Positions 26,676 through 34,999 of a stretch of 64,000 nt of DNA are shown in pieces. The position numbers and the translations under genes were made by a program. How positions within the stretch are numbered: position 1 is the stretch's first letter; every line of letters starts with the position of its first letter. Where the stretch lies: the NCBI GenBank assembly GCA_002724635.1, contig PBPM01000031.1:109621-173620 (forward strand), in the 5' to 3' direction. The DNA is from Rhodospirillaceae bacterium (GTDB lineage Bacteria > Pseudomonadota > Alphaproteobacteria > UBA6615). The notes under the pieces were generated by a model. The model had not been told where the DNA came from. It worked only from the letters and a program-made list of their open reading frames with translations, and searched no databases.

Positions 26676-27677
26676 CTAGTTGCGCACCCGCTCGCGCTTG
26701 CCGCTCCTAGCCGACTTTACGAGAGCCTCGAGAACGGCGACGTTCCCGATCCGCTCGACATCGGTGAACATGTATTCCTTCTTGCCGGCCACGGCATCGG
26801 CCCAAGACTCGAAGTTCATCCTCACTGTGTCGCGCGGCTTGTAGATCCGGTTCGAGCGTTTCTTACCGGCGATGCTGACGGTCATGTGGGTGTCGTCCCA
26901 GTCCTCCGGATGCGCTATGTCGCGAATCTCAACCCAGCCCTTGCTGCCGAAAACGGCGAAGCGAGCGAAATAAGGCGTCTTCGAGACGACGTTGATGGTA
27001 CCGAAGGTGCGATCCTTGAACTGGAACTGAGTGGTAACCACATCGCCTGATGGTAGGTTCAGGACCCGGCGGTCCGAGGCGGCGCTGACCCACTGAATCG
27101 GGCCGAACAGGCTGATCATGAAGTCGGTTAGATGGACGCCCATGCCGGTCCAGCCGGCCGCCGGCGCGTCCTTCGGGTTGCCGCGCCAGTTGTCCGCCTT
27201 CAGCGGCGTAAACTTGTCGTGGGAGTTGTTAGCCTCGACCGCGATGATCGTGCCTAGCTCCTTGTTGCGCACCATCTCAGCGAGCTTCATCCAGGCCGGC
27301 TCGTAGCGCCGTTCATGGCCGAGCCCCAGCACAAGGCCGCGGTCGCGGCAGGCCTTGACCATCTTCTTGGCGCTATCGGAGGTGAGCGACAGCGGCTTCT
27401 CGCAGAAGATCTGCTTGTTCGCCCGGGCAGCCTGCATCAGGAGCGCCTCATGGGTCGTGTGGGGGGTCGTCAGGATGACGCCCTCCACATTCGAATCCTT
27501 GAGCACCGCTGCATAGTCGTCGGTCAGGGGGATGCCATATTCCTTCGCGAGGCGGCGCGCTACCGCCGTAGGCTTCACTTCGGCGATGGCGACAACGCGT
27601 ATCTTGCGGCTCTTGTCCAGAGTCTTGACCACATGGCTACCCCACCAGCCCAGCCCGATAACGGCGACATTCAACAT
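26676..27677 (-). CDS. Gfo/Idh/MocA family NAD(P)-dependent oxidoreductase
   Basis: The 333-residue protein opens with the Rossmann motif 'LNVAVIGLGWWGSHVVKTL'. 'IFCEKPLSLTSDSAKKMV' follows, holding the family EKP motif with its functional Lys near residue 95, and then the alpha/beta C-terminal domain ('GWTGMGVHLTDFMISLFGP') with a His at the usual catalytic position. Members oxidise or reduce sugars, inositols and cyclic alcohols. The substrate is unknown here. It is divergent from the PaaI thioesterase gene (134 bp between starts) and has no same-strand partner close by. Confidence 0.88.
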   Translation of the reverse strand: MLNVAVIGLGWWGSHVVKTLDKSRKIRVVAIAEVKPTAVARRLAKEYGIPLTDDYAAVLKDSNVEGVILTTPHTTHEALLMQAARANKQIFCEKPLSLTSDSAKKMVKACRDRGLVLGLGHERRYEPAWMKLAEMVRNKELGTIIAVEANNSHDKFTPLKADNWRGNPKDAPAAGWTGMGVHLTDFMISLFGPIQWVSAASDRRVLNLPSGDVVTTQFQFKDRTFGTINVVSKTPYFARFAVFGSKGWVEIRDIAHPEDWDDTHMTVSIAGKKRSNRIYKPRDTVRMNFESWADAVAGKKEYMFTDVERIGNVAVLEALVKSARSGKRERVRN

Positions 27678-27810
27678 GCTGCTTCACTCCTAAGCAAAAA
27701 GTCTGGTTGTCCGCCCTCTGCAGGGCGGAGCGAAACTAGCATGACGGGTATCGGGTCAAAAGCGGCTGCGCTAGTCTCTGGGGCGCCCGCCCTTACTCCC
27801 ACGAGGCCGA

Positions 27811-28236
27811 ATGTCCGCAATTTCACCCGAAGCCTTCAACGCCCTGACCGAAGAAGCGCTGCCGATGGCCTCCCATTACGGATTCCACGCCGAGACCATC
27901 GGCGATGGCACGGCTCGGGTCCGAGCACCATTCAGCGACGACTATGTGCGCTCCGGCGGCACCGTCAGCGGACCGGTGATGATGGCGCTCACGGATTTCA
28001 GCATGTATGCAGCCCTGATGGGCGCGATTGGCGAGGTCGCGCTTGCGGTCACTACCAACCTCAATATCAATTTCCTGCGCCGCCCAGCGGCCGTCGATGT
28101 CGTCGCGGATTGTAATGTGATCAAGCTCGGCAAGCGCCTTGCCGTCCTCGAGGTGACGCTCTATTCCGAAGGCGACGACGCTCCCATCGCGCACGCCACG
28201 GGCACCTACTCGATCCCGCCGGAAGCCGCGCGCTGA
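27811..28236 (+). CDS. PaaI-family hot-dog thioesterase
   Basis: The 141-residue protein is a single hot-dog domain of the PaaI/4HBT type: 'LPMASHYGFHAETIGDGTARVRAPF', 'VRSGGTVSGPVMMALTDFSMYAALMG' (active-site helix; quoted in part, with Asp at the usual Asp/Glu catalytic position), and 'AVTTNLNINFLRRP'. Such enzymes hydrolyse acyl- or aryl-CoA thioesters, often releasing dead-end CoA esters in aromatic catabolism. It starts a plus-strand run with the hydroxyacid dehydrogenase and SDR genes that follow. Confidence 0.85.
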   Translation: MSAISPEAFNALTEEALPMASHYGFHAETIGDGTARVRAPFSDDYVRSGGTVSGPVMMALTDFSMYAALMGAIGEVALAVTTNLNINFLRRPAAVDVVADCNVIKLGKRLAVLEVTLYSEGDDAPIAHATGTYSIPPEAAR

Positions 28237-28340
28237 CGATACAAAACCCGTGCTCCCCGTTAACTGGACAACGCTCGGATCGGCTGATACGAGTCCGGCC
28301 AGAAACCGATCAACAACGATACTGTTAAAGGAGAGGTTCG

Positions 28341-29315
28341 GTGGCTGATAGCACGACCTTTGCCGTTGCCGATTCCCCGTTCCCGTCTCTGGAACCGGTG
28401 GAAGAGGTGCTGGCGAGCTTTAATCCCGAAATCAAGATGGCTGCCGACACGTCAGAGGACGCGATTATCGAGGCCGCTACCGGCGCCAAGGCACTGTTCG
28501 TTACCTACGCCCAGATCACGGCCAAGGTCATAGCCTCGCTAGACGGTTGTGGCGCGATCGGCCGCTTCGGCATCGGGCTCGACAATATCGACCTCGACGC
28601 GGCCACGGAAGCCGGCATCCCGGTGGTGTACGCCCCGCAATACTGCCTCGACGAGGTCTCGGACCACACGATGGCGCTGTTGCTGACGGCCGCGCGCAAG
28701 ACCGCGCTGGCCGACAAGCTGGTGAAGGAAGGCCGCTGGGAGATGCCGGCGGTCGTGCCCATCATGCGCTTCCGCGGCAAGACAATTGGCCTCGTCGGCT
28801 TCGGCAACATCGCCCAGCTGGTCGCCGAGAAGGCCAAGGCCTTCGGCATGAACGTCATTTCCTCCGACCCGTTCGTTAAGCCCGAAGTGACGGCAGCAAA
28901 GGGCGTGGAGCTGGTCGAGTTTGACACGCTGCTCGAGCGCTCCGACTATGTGTCGGTCCACGCGCCGCTAACGCCGGCTACTGAGAACATGTTCTCAACC
29001 GCCGCGTTCGCCAAGATGAAGAGTACCGCCTTCATCATAAACACGGCGCGCGGCGGCCTGATTGATACTGTAGCTCTGGTCGCGGCTCTGAACGCTGGTG
29101 AGATCGCAGGCGCTGGCCTCGACGTACTACCACAGGAGCCGCCCGCCGCAGACGACCCGATCCTCAACCGCGATGATGTGGTGATCAACCCACACACCTC
29201 TTTTTACTCCGAAGACGCGCTGCACGATCTACAGACAACCGTTGCGGGCGACGTGCTGACGGTGCTGAATGGCGAACAGCCAAAATGGCCTGCTAATCCG
29301 GACGTCTTCAAGTAG
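28341..29315 (+). CDS. D-2-hydroxyacid dehydrogenase (CtBP-like)
   Basis: The 324-residue NAD-dependent enzyme has the family catalytic residues: Arg in 'GRFGIGLDNIDLDAA', Glu in 'GLDVLPQEPPAADD' and His in 'VINPHTSFYSEDALHDL'. The nucleotide-binding motif is 'TIGLVGFGNIAQLVAEKAKAFG'. The 'HTSFYSEDA' ending and the short length resemble the C-terminal-binding-protein branch rather than classic D-lactate dehydrogenase. It starts with GTG at 28341, supported by the strong Shine-Dalgarno AAAGGAGAGG. The SDR gene follows after 54 bp, suggesting an operon acting on 2-oxo/2-hydroxy acids. Confidence 0.9.
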   Translation: MADSTTFAVADSPFPSLEPVEEVLASFNPEIKMAADTSEDAIIEAATGAKALFVTYAQITAKVIASLDGCGAIGRFGIGLDNIDLDAATEAGIPVVYAPQYCLDEVSDHTMALLLTAARKTALADKLVKEGRWEMPAVVPIMRFRGKTIGLVGFGNIAQLVAEKAKAFGMNVISSDPFVKPEVTAAKGVELVEFDTLLERSDYVSVHAPLTPATENMFSTAAFAKMKSTAFIINTARGGLIDTVALVAALNAGEIAGAGLDVLPQEPPAADDPILNRDDVVINPHTSFYSEDALHDLQTTVAGDVLTVLNGEQPKWPANPDVFK

Positions 29316-29369
29316 GGCCGCATCGCACCGGCAGTTATAACAGCCACTTCTTCAACGGAGAGTTCAGTC

Positions 29370-30161
29370 ATGTCGCATCCGGGTAACGGATCCAGCTCAA
29401 ATATCCTTGATACTTTTCGTCTTGATGGTCGCGTGGCCGTTGTTACCGGTGCCAGCGAAGGTATCGGTCGCGCGCTATCGCTTGGTCTAGCCGCCGCGGG
29501 CGCAGACATCGTGGTCTGCAGCCGTGACAAAAGCAAACTCGACGGGTTGATCGCCGAAATCAGAGCACTGGGCCGACGCGCCGAATCTTATTCGATTGAT
29601 CTTTCACATGTGGATCAGATCGAGGGCTTACGGGATTTCGTTCGCGACGAGTTCGGTACACTGCATATTCTCATCAACGGTGCCGCCTACACGGTCGAGG
29701 CATACGCTTGGGATACGACCGAACCGGAATGGAACAAGTCAATTGATACGAGCCTCAAGGGAACCTTCTTCGCCTGTACGATTCTCGGCGAGCTGATGCG
29801 CGAGGCCGGTTATGGCAAGATCATCAACCTGAGCTCGACCTTTGCTCGCTCCACAATGCCCACACGCTCGGTCTACGCGGCCATCAAAGCTGCGATCAGT
29901 CATCTTACGGAATCGCTTGCCGTCGAGTGGGGTTCAGAAGGAATTCGTATCAACTCGCTCGCACCTACCGCGGTGCGTACGCCGAGCCGCAAAGAATTTT
30001 TAGCCAAGTTCGAAGATAATGTAGTCAGCCGCGTCCCGTTGGGCCGCATCGCGGAAACCGATGACCTATTGGCCGCTGCTGTCTATCTCGCTAGTCCTGC
30101 ATCAGACTTCGTCACCGGCCATACTCTCTTTGTCGATGGCGGATTCGTGGCGAAAGGTTAA
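29370..30161 (+). CDS. SDR family oxidoreductase (gluconate 5-dehydrogenase-like)
   Basis: The 263-residue classical SDR has the cofactor motif 'VAVVTGASEGIGRALSLGLAAAGA' (quoted in part; TGxxxGIG), 'LINGAAY' (NAG equivalent), the catalytic Ser in 'IINLSSTFAR' and the YxxxK pair in 'SVYAAIKAAISHL'. Its C terminus 'DFVTGHTLFVDGG' is typical. The similarity to gluconate 5-dehydrogenase-like enzymes is by overall pattern only. Base usage in this gene is somewhat less GC-rich at third positions than in its neighbours, a mild hint of separate origin. It is convergent with the PEP-utilising gene. Confidence 0.88.
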   Translation: MSHPGNGSSSNILDTFRLDGRVAVVTGASEGIGRALSLGLAAAGADIVVCSRDKSKLDGLIAEIRALGRRAESYSIDLSHVDQIEGLRDFVRDEFGTLHILINGAAYTVEAYAWDTTEPEWNKSIDTSLKGTFFACTILGELMREAGYGKIINLSSTFARSTMPTRSVYAAIKAAISHLTESLAVEWGSEGIRINSLAPTAVRTPSRKEFLAKFEDNVVSRVPLGRIAETDDLLAAAVYLASPASDFVTGHTLFVDGGFVAKG

Positions 30162-30248
30162 TAGCTGATGGGTTCGGTACGTCACCGGTACCGTCCGGGT
30201 AGGCACATGAAGATCATCATTAGTTACTGAGAGGGGCGAAAGCCGGCC

Positions 30249-31628
30249 TTAACCTAGAGAGCGCAGCTCTCCCGGATGCATCAGCGGCATCGGTGGTTTC
30301 TCATTCAGTTCCGGCTTAAGCCAGCGCACGATTCCCGCCACTCCATCGACCCCGACCATGGAACCGTCGGGAATCTGCCGGGTTGCGCCAGCAACGCCGA
30401 GTACCATCGGAATGCCTCGCTCTCGCCCCAGCGAAGCTAGATGCGAAGTGCTGCCACCCAATTCGGCTACAATCGCGGCAACCCGCGGCAAGATGCCGAC
30501 AAGGGCGGGTCCGGCGACGTTCGTGACCAGCACGTCGCCATGGTTGAGGCGTGAAATCTCGCACTCGCAGTTGATCACGCAGGCTCGGCCGGAACCCCAG
30601 CCCATGCCGCCCGGATGGCCGCGCAGACCCGGACGCCCGCGCCAGACCTCGTCGAGCACCACCGGTTCCTCAACACGCAAAGGACGTGCCTGGAGCATCT
30701 TGAGGCCGGCTGCGTCCATCGCCCATTCGACCTCGACGGGCAGACCCATCATCTCCTCAGCCACCTTCATGTAGCCTGCCAGCTGCTCCACCTGCTCAGC
30801 GGACAGACACTGTTTGCGTCCGTCGTCTAAATCACCATGATTATGCGAATTGTCATGGGTGTGACCGGAGGGTTTCGGCACCCCCTGATGAGTTTGACAG
30901 TAGGCACTGTGCTCAAATTCCTGCCCCGCAACCGCCTCGACCAGCTTGCCCCCGGGCGTCAGGTCGTAGCGGTCGGGCACCACCTCGCCCTGGGCCAGCG
31001 CCTCGCCGAGCCCCCAAGTCGCGCTGACCGACATCCCGCCGTCGGCGGTCTGGCTGAGGCCGCCGCCGGACGCCTCGGCCTCGATCAGCGGCTGCACCAA
31101 CACCGACATGGCGGTATCGACCGCGCTGATCTCCTTATCTTCCATGTAGCGCATGGCCTGGGGCGACCAGAGCGCGCCCCAACACGCACGCACAGCGGTC
31201 AGGAAATCCCGCTCACCCTCAATGCCCAAGAAGGTCTGGAACTGCCCCGCGAAAGACGAACCCTCCGTATCCTCCATCAGCGAGGAGGACCGCACTGCCA
31301 GACGCATACCCGGTTCCGACGTCAGTGCCCTATAGGCGTCGAGCAGTTCCGTCTTGATCTCCGACGCGATCGGCTCGGAGAAGAGCCCAATGCGGACGTC
31401 CGCGATAGGACCACGGGATTCCTTGAAAGGCAGGGTCACCGCCTGCTCTGCTGCCTCGACCAAGCCAAGGCTCTCGAGTTGATAAAAATACGCATCCGCG
31501 CCGAGTACGAAACCGCCGGGGGTCGGCAGGCCGGCATGGCCCAACGCCGCTTGGTTGGAAGCCTTCGGCCCGAAGCGTTCCGCATCCGTTGCCGCCTCAT
31601 CAGACAGCGCCACGACGAACTTCGCCAT
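30249..31628 (-). CDS. Short PEP-synthase-like protein: ATP-grasp plus phosphohistidine swivel domain
   Basis: The 459-residue protein has a PPDK-type ATP-binding domain (about residues 15-325): 'FGPKASNQAALGHAGLPTPGG', 'AVRSSSLMEDTEGSSFAGQF', 'WGLGEALAQGEVVPDRY' and 'EVEWAMDAAGLKMLQARPL'. A swivel phosphohistidine domain (about 370-440) follows: 'GDVLVTNVAGPALVGILPRV', 'GGSTSHLASLGRERGIPMVLG', with the His in TSHLAS. There is no C-terminal PEP-binding barrel, so it is not a full PEP synthase. A His-rich insertion ('GHTHDNSHNHGDLDDG') sits near residue 245. The acceptor of the phosphate is unknown. The ATG at 31628 (GAGGA eight bases upstream) is preferred to the track start at 31643. It is downstream of the M24 gene. 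Confidence 0.85.
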   Translation of the reverse strand: MAKFVVALSDEAATDAERFGPKASNQAALGHAGLPTPGGFVLGADAYFYQLESLGLVEAAEQAVTLPFKESRGPIADVRIGLFSEPIASEIKTELLDAYRALTSEPGMRLAVRSSSLMEDTEGSSFAGQFQTFLGIEGERDFLTAVRACWGALWSPQAMRYMEDKEISAVDTAMSVLVQPLIEAEASGGGLSQTADGGMSVSATWGLGEALAQGEVVPDRYDLTPGGKLVEAVAGQEFEHSAYCQTHQGVPKPSGHTHDNSHNHGDLDDGRKQCLSAEQVEQLAGYMKVAEEMMGLPVEVEWAMDAAGLKMLQARPLRVEEPVVLDEVWRGRPGLRGHPGGMGWGSGRACVINCECEISRLNHGDVLVTNVAGPALVGILPRVAAIVAELGGSTSHLASLGRERGIPMVLGVAGATRQIPDGSMVGVDGVAGIVRWLKPELNEKPPMPLMHPGELRSLG

Positions 31629-31676
31629 ATTGATGTTCCTCATTCAAACGAGCCGGAACCGGCCCCCGAGTATCAA

Positions 31677-31707
31677 TTCGGCCGGGCGATCAGGCCGCCC
31701 GGCCGAA
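31677..31707 (-). promoter_or_regulatory. Strong intercistronic hairpin between M24 and PEP-like genes
   Basis: A perfect 11-bp stem TTCGGCCGGGC / GCCCGGCCGAA with a nine-base loop lies 49 bases upstream of the PEP-like start. There is no T-run on the minus strand, so it is not a normal terminator. An mRNA-processing, stabilising or attenuating element is more likely. Confidence 0.5.
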
Positions 31708-31740
31708 CCATTTGAGCTTTTAAAGCCCTGTTGCGAAGTT

Positions 31741-31767
31741 CGATGCCGCCTTGTTAGTGCGGCATCG
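31741..31767 (-). terminator. Hairpin at the 3' end of the M24 gene
   Basis: A perfect 9-bp inverted repeat CGATGCCGC / GCGGCATCG with a nine-base loop spans the stop codon of the M24 gene. It is followed on the minus strand by non-T sequence and then a short GCTTTTAAAGC palindrome. Together with the 31677 hairpin it could reduce read-through to the PEP-like gene. Confidence 0.4.
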
Positions 31768-33013
31768 GATCAACGACCGTGATTTGGTTCACCGGGAAGT
31801 TGGTTATGACCTCGGTCTCGTCCGCATGGACGATCTGCATTTCCTCGATGCGAACGCCGAACTTGAACGGAATGCCGTGCTGGGTCTCGAGTGCAAAGAC
31901 CATACCTTCCTGAATCTCGATCGGATGATCGAGGGACCAGATACGTGAAATCACCGGCGGATCGTACTGAGCAAGACCTAGGCCATGACCCCAGAGGTTT
32001 GCTGCCGCCTGGTCCTCTTCCTCATATCCCCAGATCTCCCTCGCCGACGGCCATTTAAGTGCGATGTCACGGGTGGTTGCACCAACCTTGACCGCTTCCA
32101 TTGAAGACTGCAGCCAATCGAGCGCCTCGGCGTAAACGTCCTTCATCTCCTGCGTGGGCTCTCGGCCGACGCAATAAGTACGGTAGTAACAGGACTTGTA
32201 GCCGTTCCAAGTCAGCGCCGCGAGATCCATGAAAACGATGTCGCCAGGCTGGATGATGCGGTCGCCAAAGTTACGCCAGTTTGGCCAAGTGTTCGGACCC
32301 GACGAAACAATGACGTCCTCAACGTCCTCCATCCCCGGAATGTCGTACAGGAACTTCATAATGTGCGCGGTCACCTGGTTCTCCGTGATACCCGGCTTCA
32401 GGAACTTCATGCACTCCCAATGGGCGGCGTCGCCGATCGCACCGACGATGCGCGCGCACTCCTGCTCGTCCTGATTCTTGACTGCGCGGGCCTCCATCAT
32501 CGGCGACATACCGTCGGCCCAATCGATGCCCTCTTCCTGGAAGTGATTCATCATATTGATGTCGACAAAGTCGACGCCCAGCTTCTCGCCGGCTACGCCG
32601 AAGCGCTTCATCTCTTCCTTGATGGCATTGGTGAACTTGGTCACCTGTTGTTTCGAGGCACCGCCCGCTGCGCCCTTGATCCAAGCGTAGGAGTAGCGAA
32701 TGTTCTCAGGCGGAATCCAAGGCGCATGGCGTTCGACCTGCATACCAATGTCGCCTTGCTCAAACAGGACCGGCGCGCCATCACCGCAAAGAAGCGCGTA
32801 GCGAAGGCCCGGCTTGAGGCGGTTCCAGCCCGGCGTCAGTGTTCCCGTGATGTAGCGGACGTTCTCGTCATACATCACCAGCATGGCGCCGAGGCCAGCC
32901 TTCTTCATCATGTCGCGGGCGCGTTCCAACCGATATTTGCGCAGGCGGTCCCAGTTGACTTTTTCCTGCCAATCTACCCCCGCAATGCCGAAGTTCGCTG
33001 TTCCGTATCGCAT
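31754..33013 (-). CDS. M24 (pita-bread fold) family protein with altered metal site
   Basis: The 419-residue protein has the M24 two-domain layout: an N-terminal creatinase-like domain (about 1-175) and a pita-bread domain. Expected ligands are Asp, Asp, His, Glu, Glu. Visible are Asp263 ('GDIVFMDLAALTW'), His343 ('NLWGHGLGLAQYD'), Glu376 ('VFALETQHG') and Glu390 ('GVRIEEMQIV'). The second Asp, three residues before the conserved Arg, is Cys275 ('NGYKSCYYRTYCVG'). It is therefore not a standard Xaa-Pro peptidase; members of this fold include metal-free creatinase and the DMSP lyase DddP. An AT-rich region with inverted repeats precedes it, and the PEP-like gene follows. Confidence 0.85.
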   Translation of the reverse strand: MRYGTANFGIAGVDWQEKVNWDRLRKYRLERARDMMKKAGLGAMLVMYDENVRYITGTLTPGWNRLKPGLRYALLCGDGAPVLFEQGDIGMQVERHAPWIPPENIRYSYAWIKGAAGGASKQQVTKFTNAIKEEMKRFGVAGEKLGVDFVDINMMNHFQEEGIDWADGMSPMMEARAVKNQDEQECARIVGAIGDAAHWECMKFLKPGITENQVTAHIMKFLYDIPGMEDVEDVIVSSGPNTWPNWRNFGDRIIQPGDIVFMDLAALTWNGYKSCYYRTYCVGREPTQEMKDVYAEALDWLQSSMEAVKVGATTRDIALKWPSAREIWGYEEEDQAAANLWGHGLGLAQYDPPVISRIWSLDHPIEIQEGMVFALETQHGIPFKFGVRIEEMQIVHADETEVITNFPVNQITVVDPMPH

Positions 33014-33251
33014 TCTCTTCTCCCAGCCCCTTCAGGACTAAAGTTTTAATCAAATCCCCGTTAGGGGCAGGCGAAAACCAAACAGCTTTCGCATGACCAG
33101 ACAGCTTCATGTGCCAGGTCAGATAATATCTGCGATAGAACTACAATCAAGGCCAAGTATATTTAAAAAAAAACTAATTTTATGTTCTGGATTAACAGTA
33201 CAGATGTTACTGTATAACAATTATTATAAGTAATGTTATAACAATGCTTAT
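33014..33251. promoter_or_regulatory. AT-rich promoter/operator region upstream of the M24 gene
   Basis: This 238-bp gap separates the flavoprotein gene from the downstream M24 gene on the minus strand. Its right half is extremely AT-rich. It contains two clear inverted repeats: ACAGTA-N7-TACTGT (33195-33213) and TATAACA-N14-TGTTATA (33213-33240), which abut each other, plus a direct repeat of TATAACAAT. This is the most operator-like sequence in the accessory region and suggests that M24 plus PEP-like genes are regulated apart from the upstream Tm-1/flavoprotein pair. No regulator gene is adjacent. Confidence 0.55.
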
Positions 33252-34970
33252 CTATTCAGCAGCCGCCGAAACCTTGACCGGATCCGTCGTGAACTCGATT
33301 CCGCCGCCGTCGGTATGGTGCAGGCGGGTCACCTTGCGCCAGTCCTCGTCATTGGTGTCCGGATAGTCGAGGCGGTAATGCGCGCCGCGGCTTTCCTCGC
33401 GCTCCAGTGCGGCCGTCGCTAGAATCCGGCCGAGCAGCGCGAGGTTGCGGATCGACAGCGCGCTCTCGATCTCCTCACCACGACCCTTGCCGGTCTCGCG
33501 TGCCCCATCCGAAAGCCGCAGATTCGGCAGATCCTCGGCTTCTATACGCTCATACTCGGCCAGCGCCTCGCGCAGGGTCTTCTCTTCGCGGATCGGGCCC
33601 AGCTTCTCATGGGCGAGCATTCGGCAATGCATACGCACATCGCCTTGGAACGGACCCTCGGTGCGCTCCAGCAGGCCGGCAAGCCATTCGCGCTCGGACT
33701 CGGGGATGACCTCGTCGTCCGCGGCCGGGATCGAGACCGGATCGGTGTTCACGATCTCAGCCGCCTTACGACCGGCTCGACGCCCAAAGACCAGCGAAGC
33801 GGCCAGCGCCGACCCGCCGATTCGGTTGCCGCCGTGAATGCCGCCGGCCGTCTCGCCCGCAGCAAAAAGGCCCGGGATCGAGCTCTGGCAATAGGTGTCG
33901 ACGTCTAGGCCGCCCAGCCAAGTATGGCTGCCAGGCGCAACCTCCAGCGGCGTCTTGGTAATGTCGATGCCGCGATGCAGGCAGGTCTTGTAGACATGCG
34001 GGATCTGCTTCTGGATCGTCTCGATCGGGATCGCCGTCGCATCCATGAAAATGCCGCCAGTCGACCCAGCTCGGCCCGCATGGATTTCTTTTGCCATCGC
34101 TAGGATCACTTCGGAGCGGGACGATTTTTCGGCCGTGTCGGGGAAGTAACGCCTCAGGAACTCCTCGCCCTCCTCGTTGCGGAACACCGCACCGGCGTTG
34201 ATGAAGCCGGTCGGGTGCGGCGCGAAGCCGAAAAGTTCCTCCGGCGAGCAGCACATGGCCTGGAAATCGATCATCTCGATGCCGAGCAGGTCAGCGCCTG
34301 CACGGAAACCCATCACATAGCCGTCGCCCGTCACCTGAGGTGGATTATCGTTCACATAGAACAGGCCGCTGCCGCCGCCGGTTGCGAGTATCACCTGCTG
34401 GGCGGTGTAGATCACAAGCTTCGCATTGCGGTAGTCGACGCCCCATGCCCCAACTACCCGGCCGCCCTGCTTCACAAGGTCAACGATCGCGGTCAGCGAA
34501 TGCATCTCGATCCGGTCGTCGCCGCGTAGGCGCCTGGACAGGACCTTGGTCACCATATTACCCGTCGTGTCGTAATGGTGACAGGCACGCGGGTGGGAAT
34601 GGTTCGGAAACATCTTGAGGTCAAGTTCGCCATCCTCGCCGCGAATGAACTCCGCGCCCCACTCCTCGAGATCGTTGACAATCTGGACGATATCCTCACA
34701 CCAAGCGCGCGCCATCTCGGGGTCGATGAGCTCGCCGCCATATTTCAGGATATCGGCCAGATGCTGGGCTGGGCTATCGTCCTTGCCCATCGCGGCGGCG
34801 AAACCACCACGCGCCACGGTCGTGGTGCCGCTAGTTGCGCGGCCCTTGGTGACCTGAATAGTTTTGACGCCCGCGATGGCGCATTCGAACGCGGCCATGG
34901 TGGCCGCAGCGCCACCGCCGACAATCAGAACGTCGGTCTCATAATTCTCAACCTCAATGGAAAGGCTCAT
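33252..34970 (-). CDS. Fumarate reductase / succinate dehydrogenase-type flavoprotein
   Basis: The 572-residue protein is an FAD-dependent oxidoreductase of the SdhA/FrdA/NadB group. It has 'DVLIVGGGAAATMAAFECAIAG' (dinucleotide binding), 'GTTTVARGGFAAAMG', 'PGSHTWLGGLDVDTYCQSS' and 'FAAGETAGGIHGGNRIGGSAL'. The covalent-flavin His of SdhA is replaced by Thr, so FAD should be non-covalent. There is no adjacent Fe-S or membrane subunit. A soluble oxidase, reductase or adenylylsulfate reductase-like role is possible. The ATG at 34970 is used; the track counts a GTG one codon earlier. It starts 29 bp after the Tm-1-like gene. Confidence 0.85.
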   Translation of the reverse strand: MSLSIEVENYETDVLIVGGGAAATMAAFECAIAGVKTIQVTKGRATSGTTTVARGGFAAAMGKDDSPAQHLADILKYGGELIDPEMARAWCEDIVQIVNDLEEWGAEFIRGEDGELDLKMFPNHSHPRACHHYDTTGNMVTKVLSRRLRGDDRIEMHSLTAIVDLVKQGGRVVGAWGVDYRNAKLVIYTAQQVILATGGGSGLFYVNDNPPQVTGDGYVMGFRAGADLLGIEMIDFQAMCCSPEELFGFAPHPTGFINAGAVFRNEEGEEFLRRYFPDTAEKSSRSEVILAMAKEIHAGRAGSTGGIFMDATAIPIETIQKQIPHVYKTCLHRGIDITKTPLEVAPGSHTWLGGLDVDTYCQSSIPGLFAAGETAGGIHGGNRIGGSALAASLVFGRRAGRKAAEIVNTDPVSIPAADDEVIPESEREWLAGLLERTEGPFQGDVRMHCRMLAHEKLGPIREEKTLREALAEYERIEAEDLPNLRLSDGARETGKGRGEEIESALSIRNLALLGRILATAALEREESRGAHYRLDYPDTNDEDWRKVTRLHHTDGGGIEFTTDPVKVSAAAE

Positions 34971-34999
34971 CACGCTGCTCCGAGTATCTGGGTTCTGCC

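Noticed and set aside
31754-33013. Assignment of the M24 protein as DMSP lyase DddP
   Set aside because: General fold and 12-residue ligand spacing agree, but two of the acidic residues needed by DddP (Ala and Cys here) are absent.
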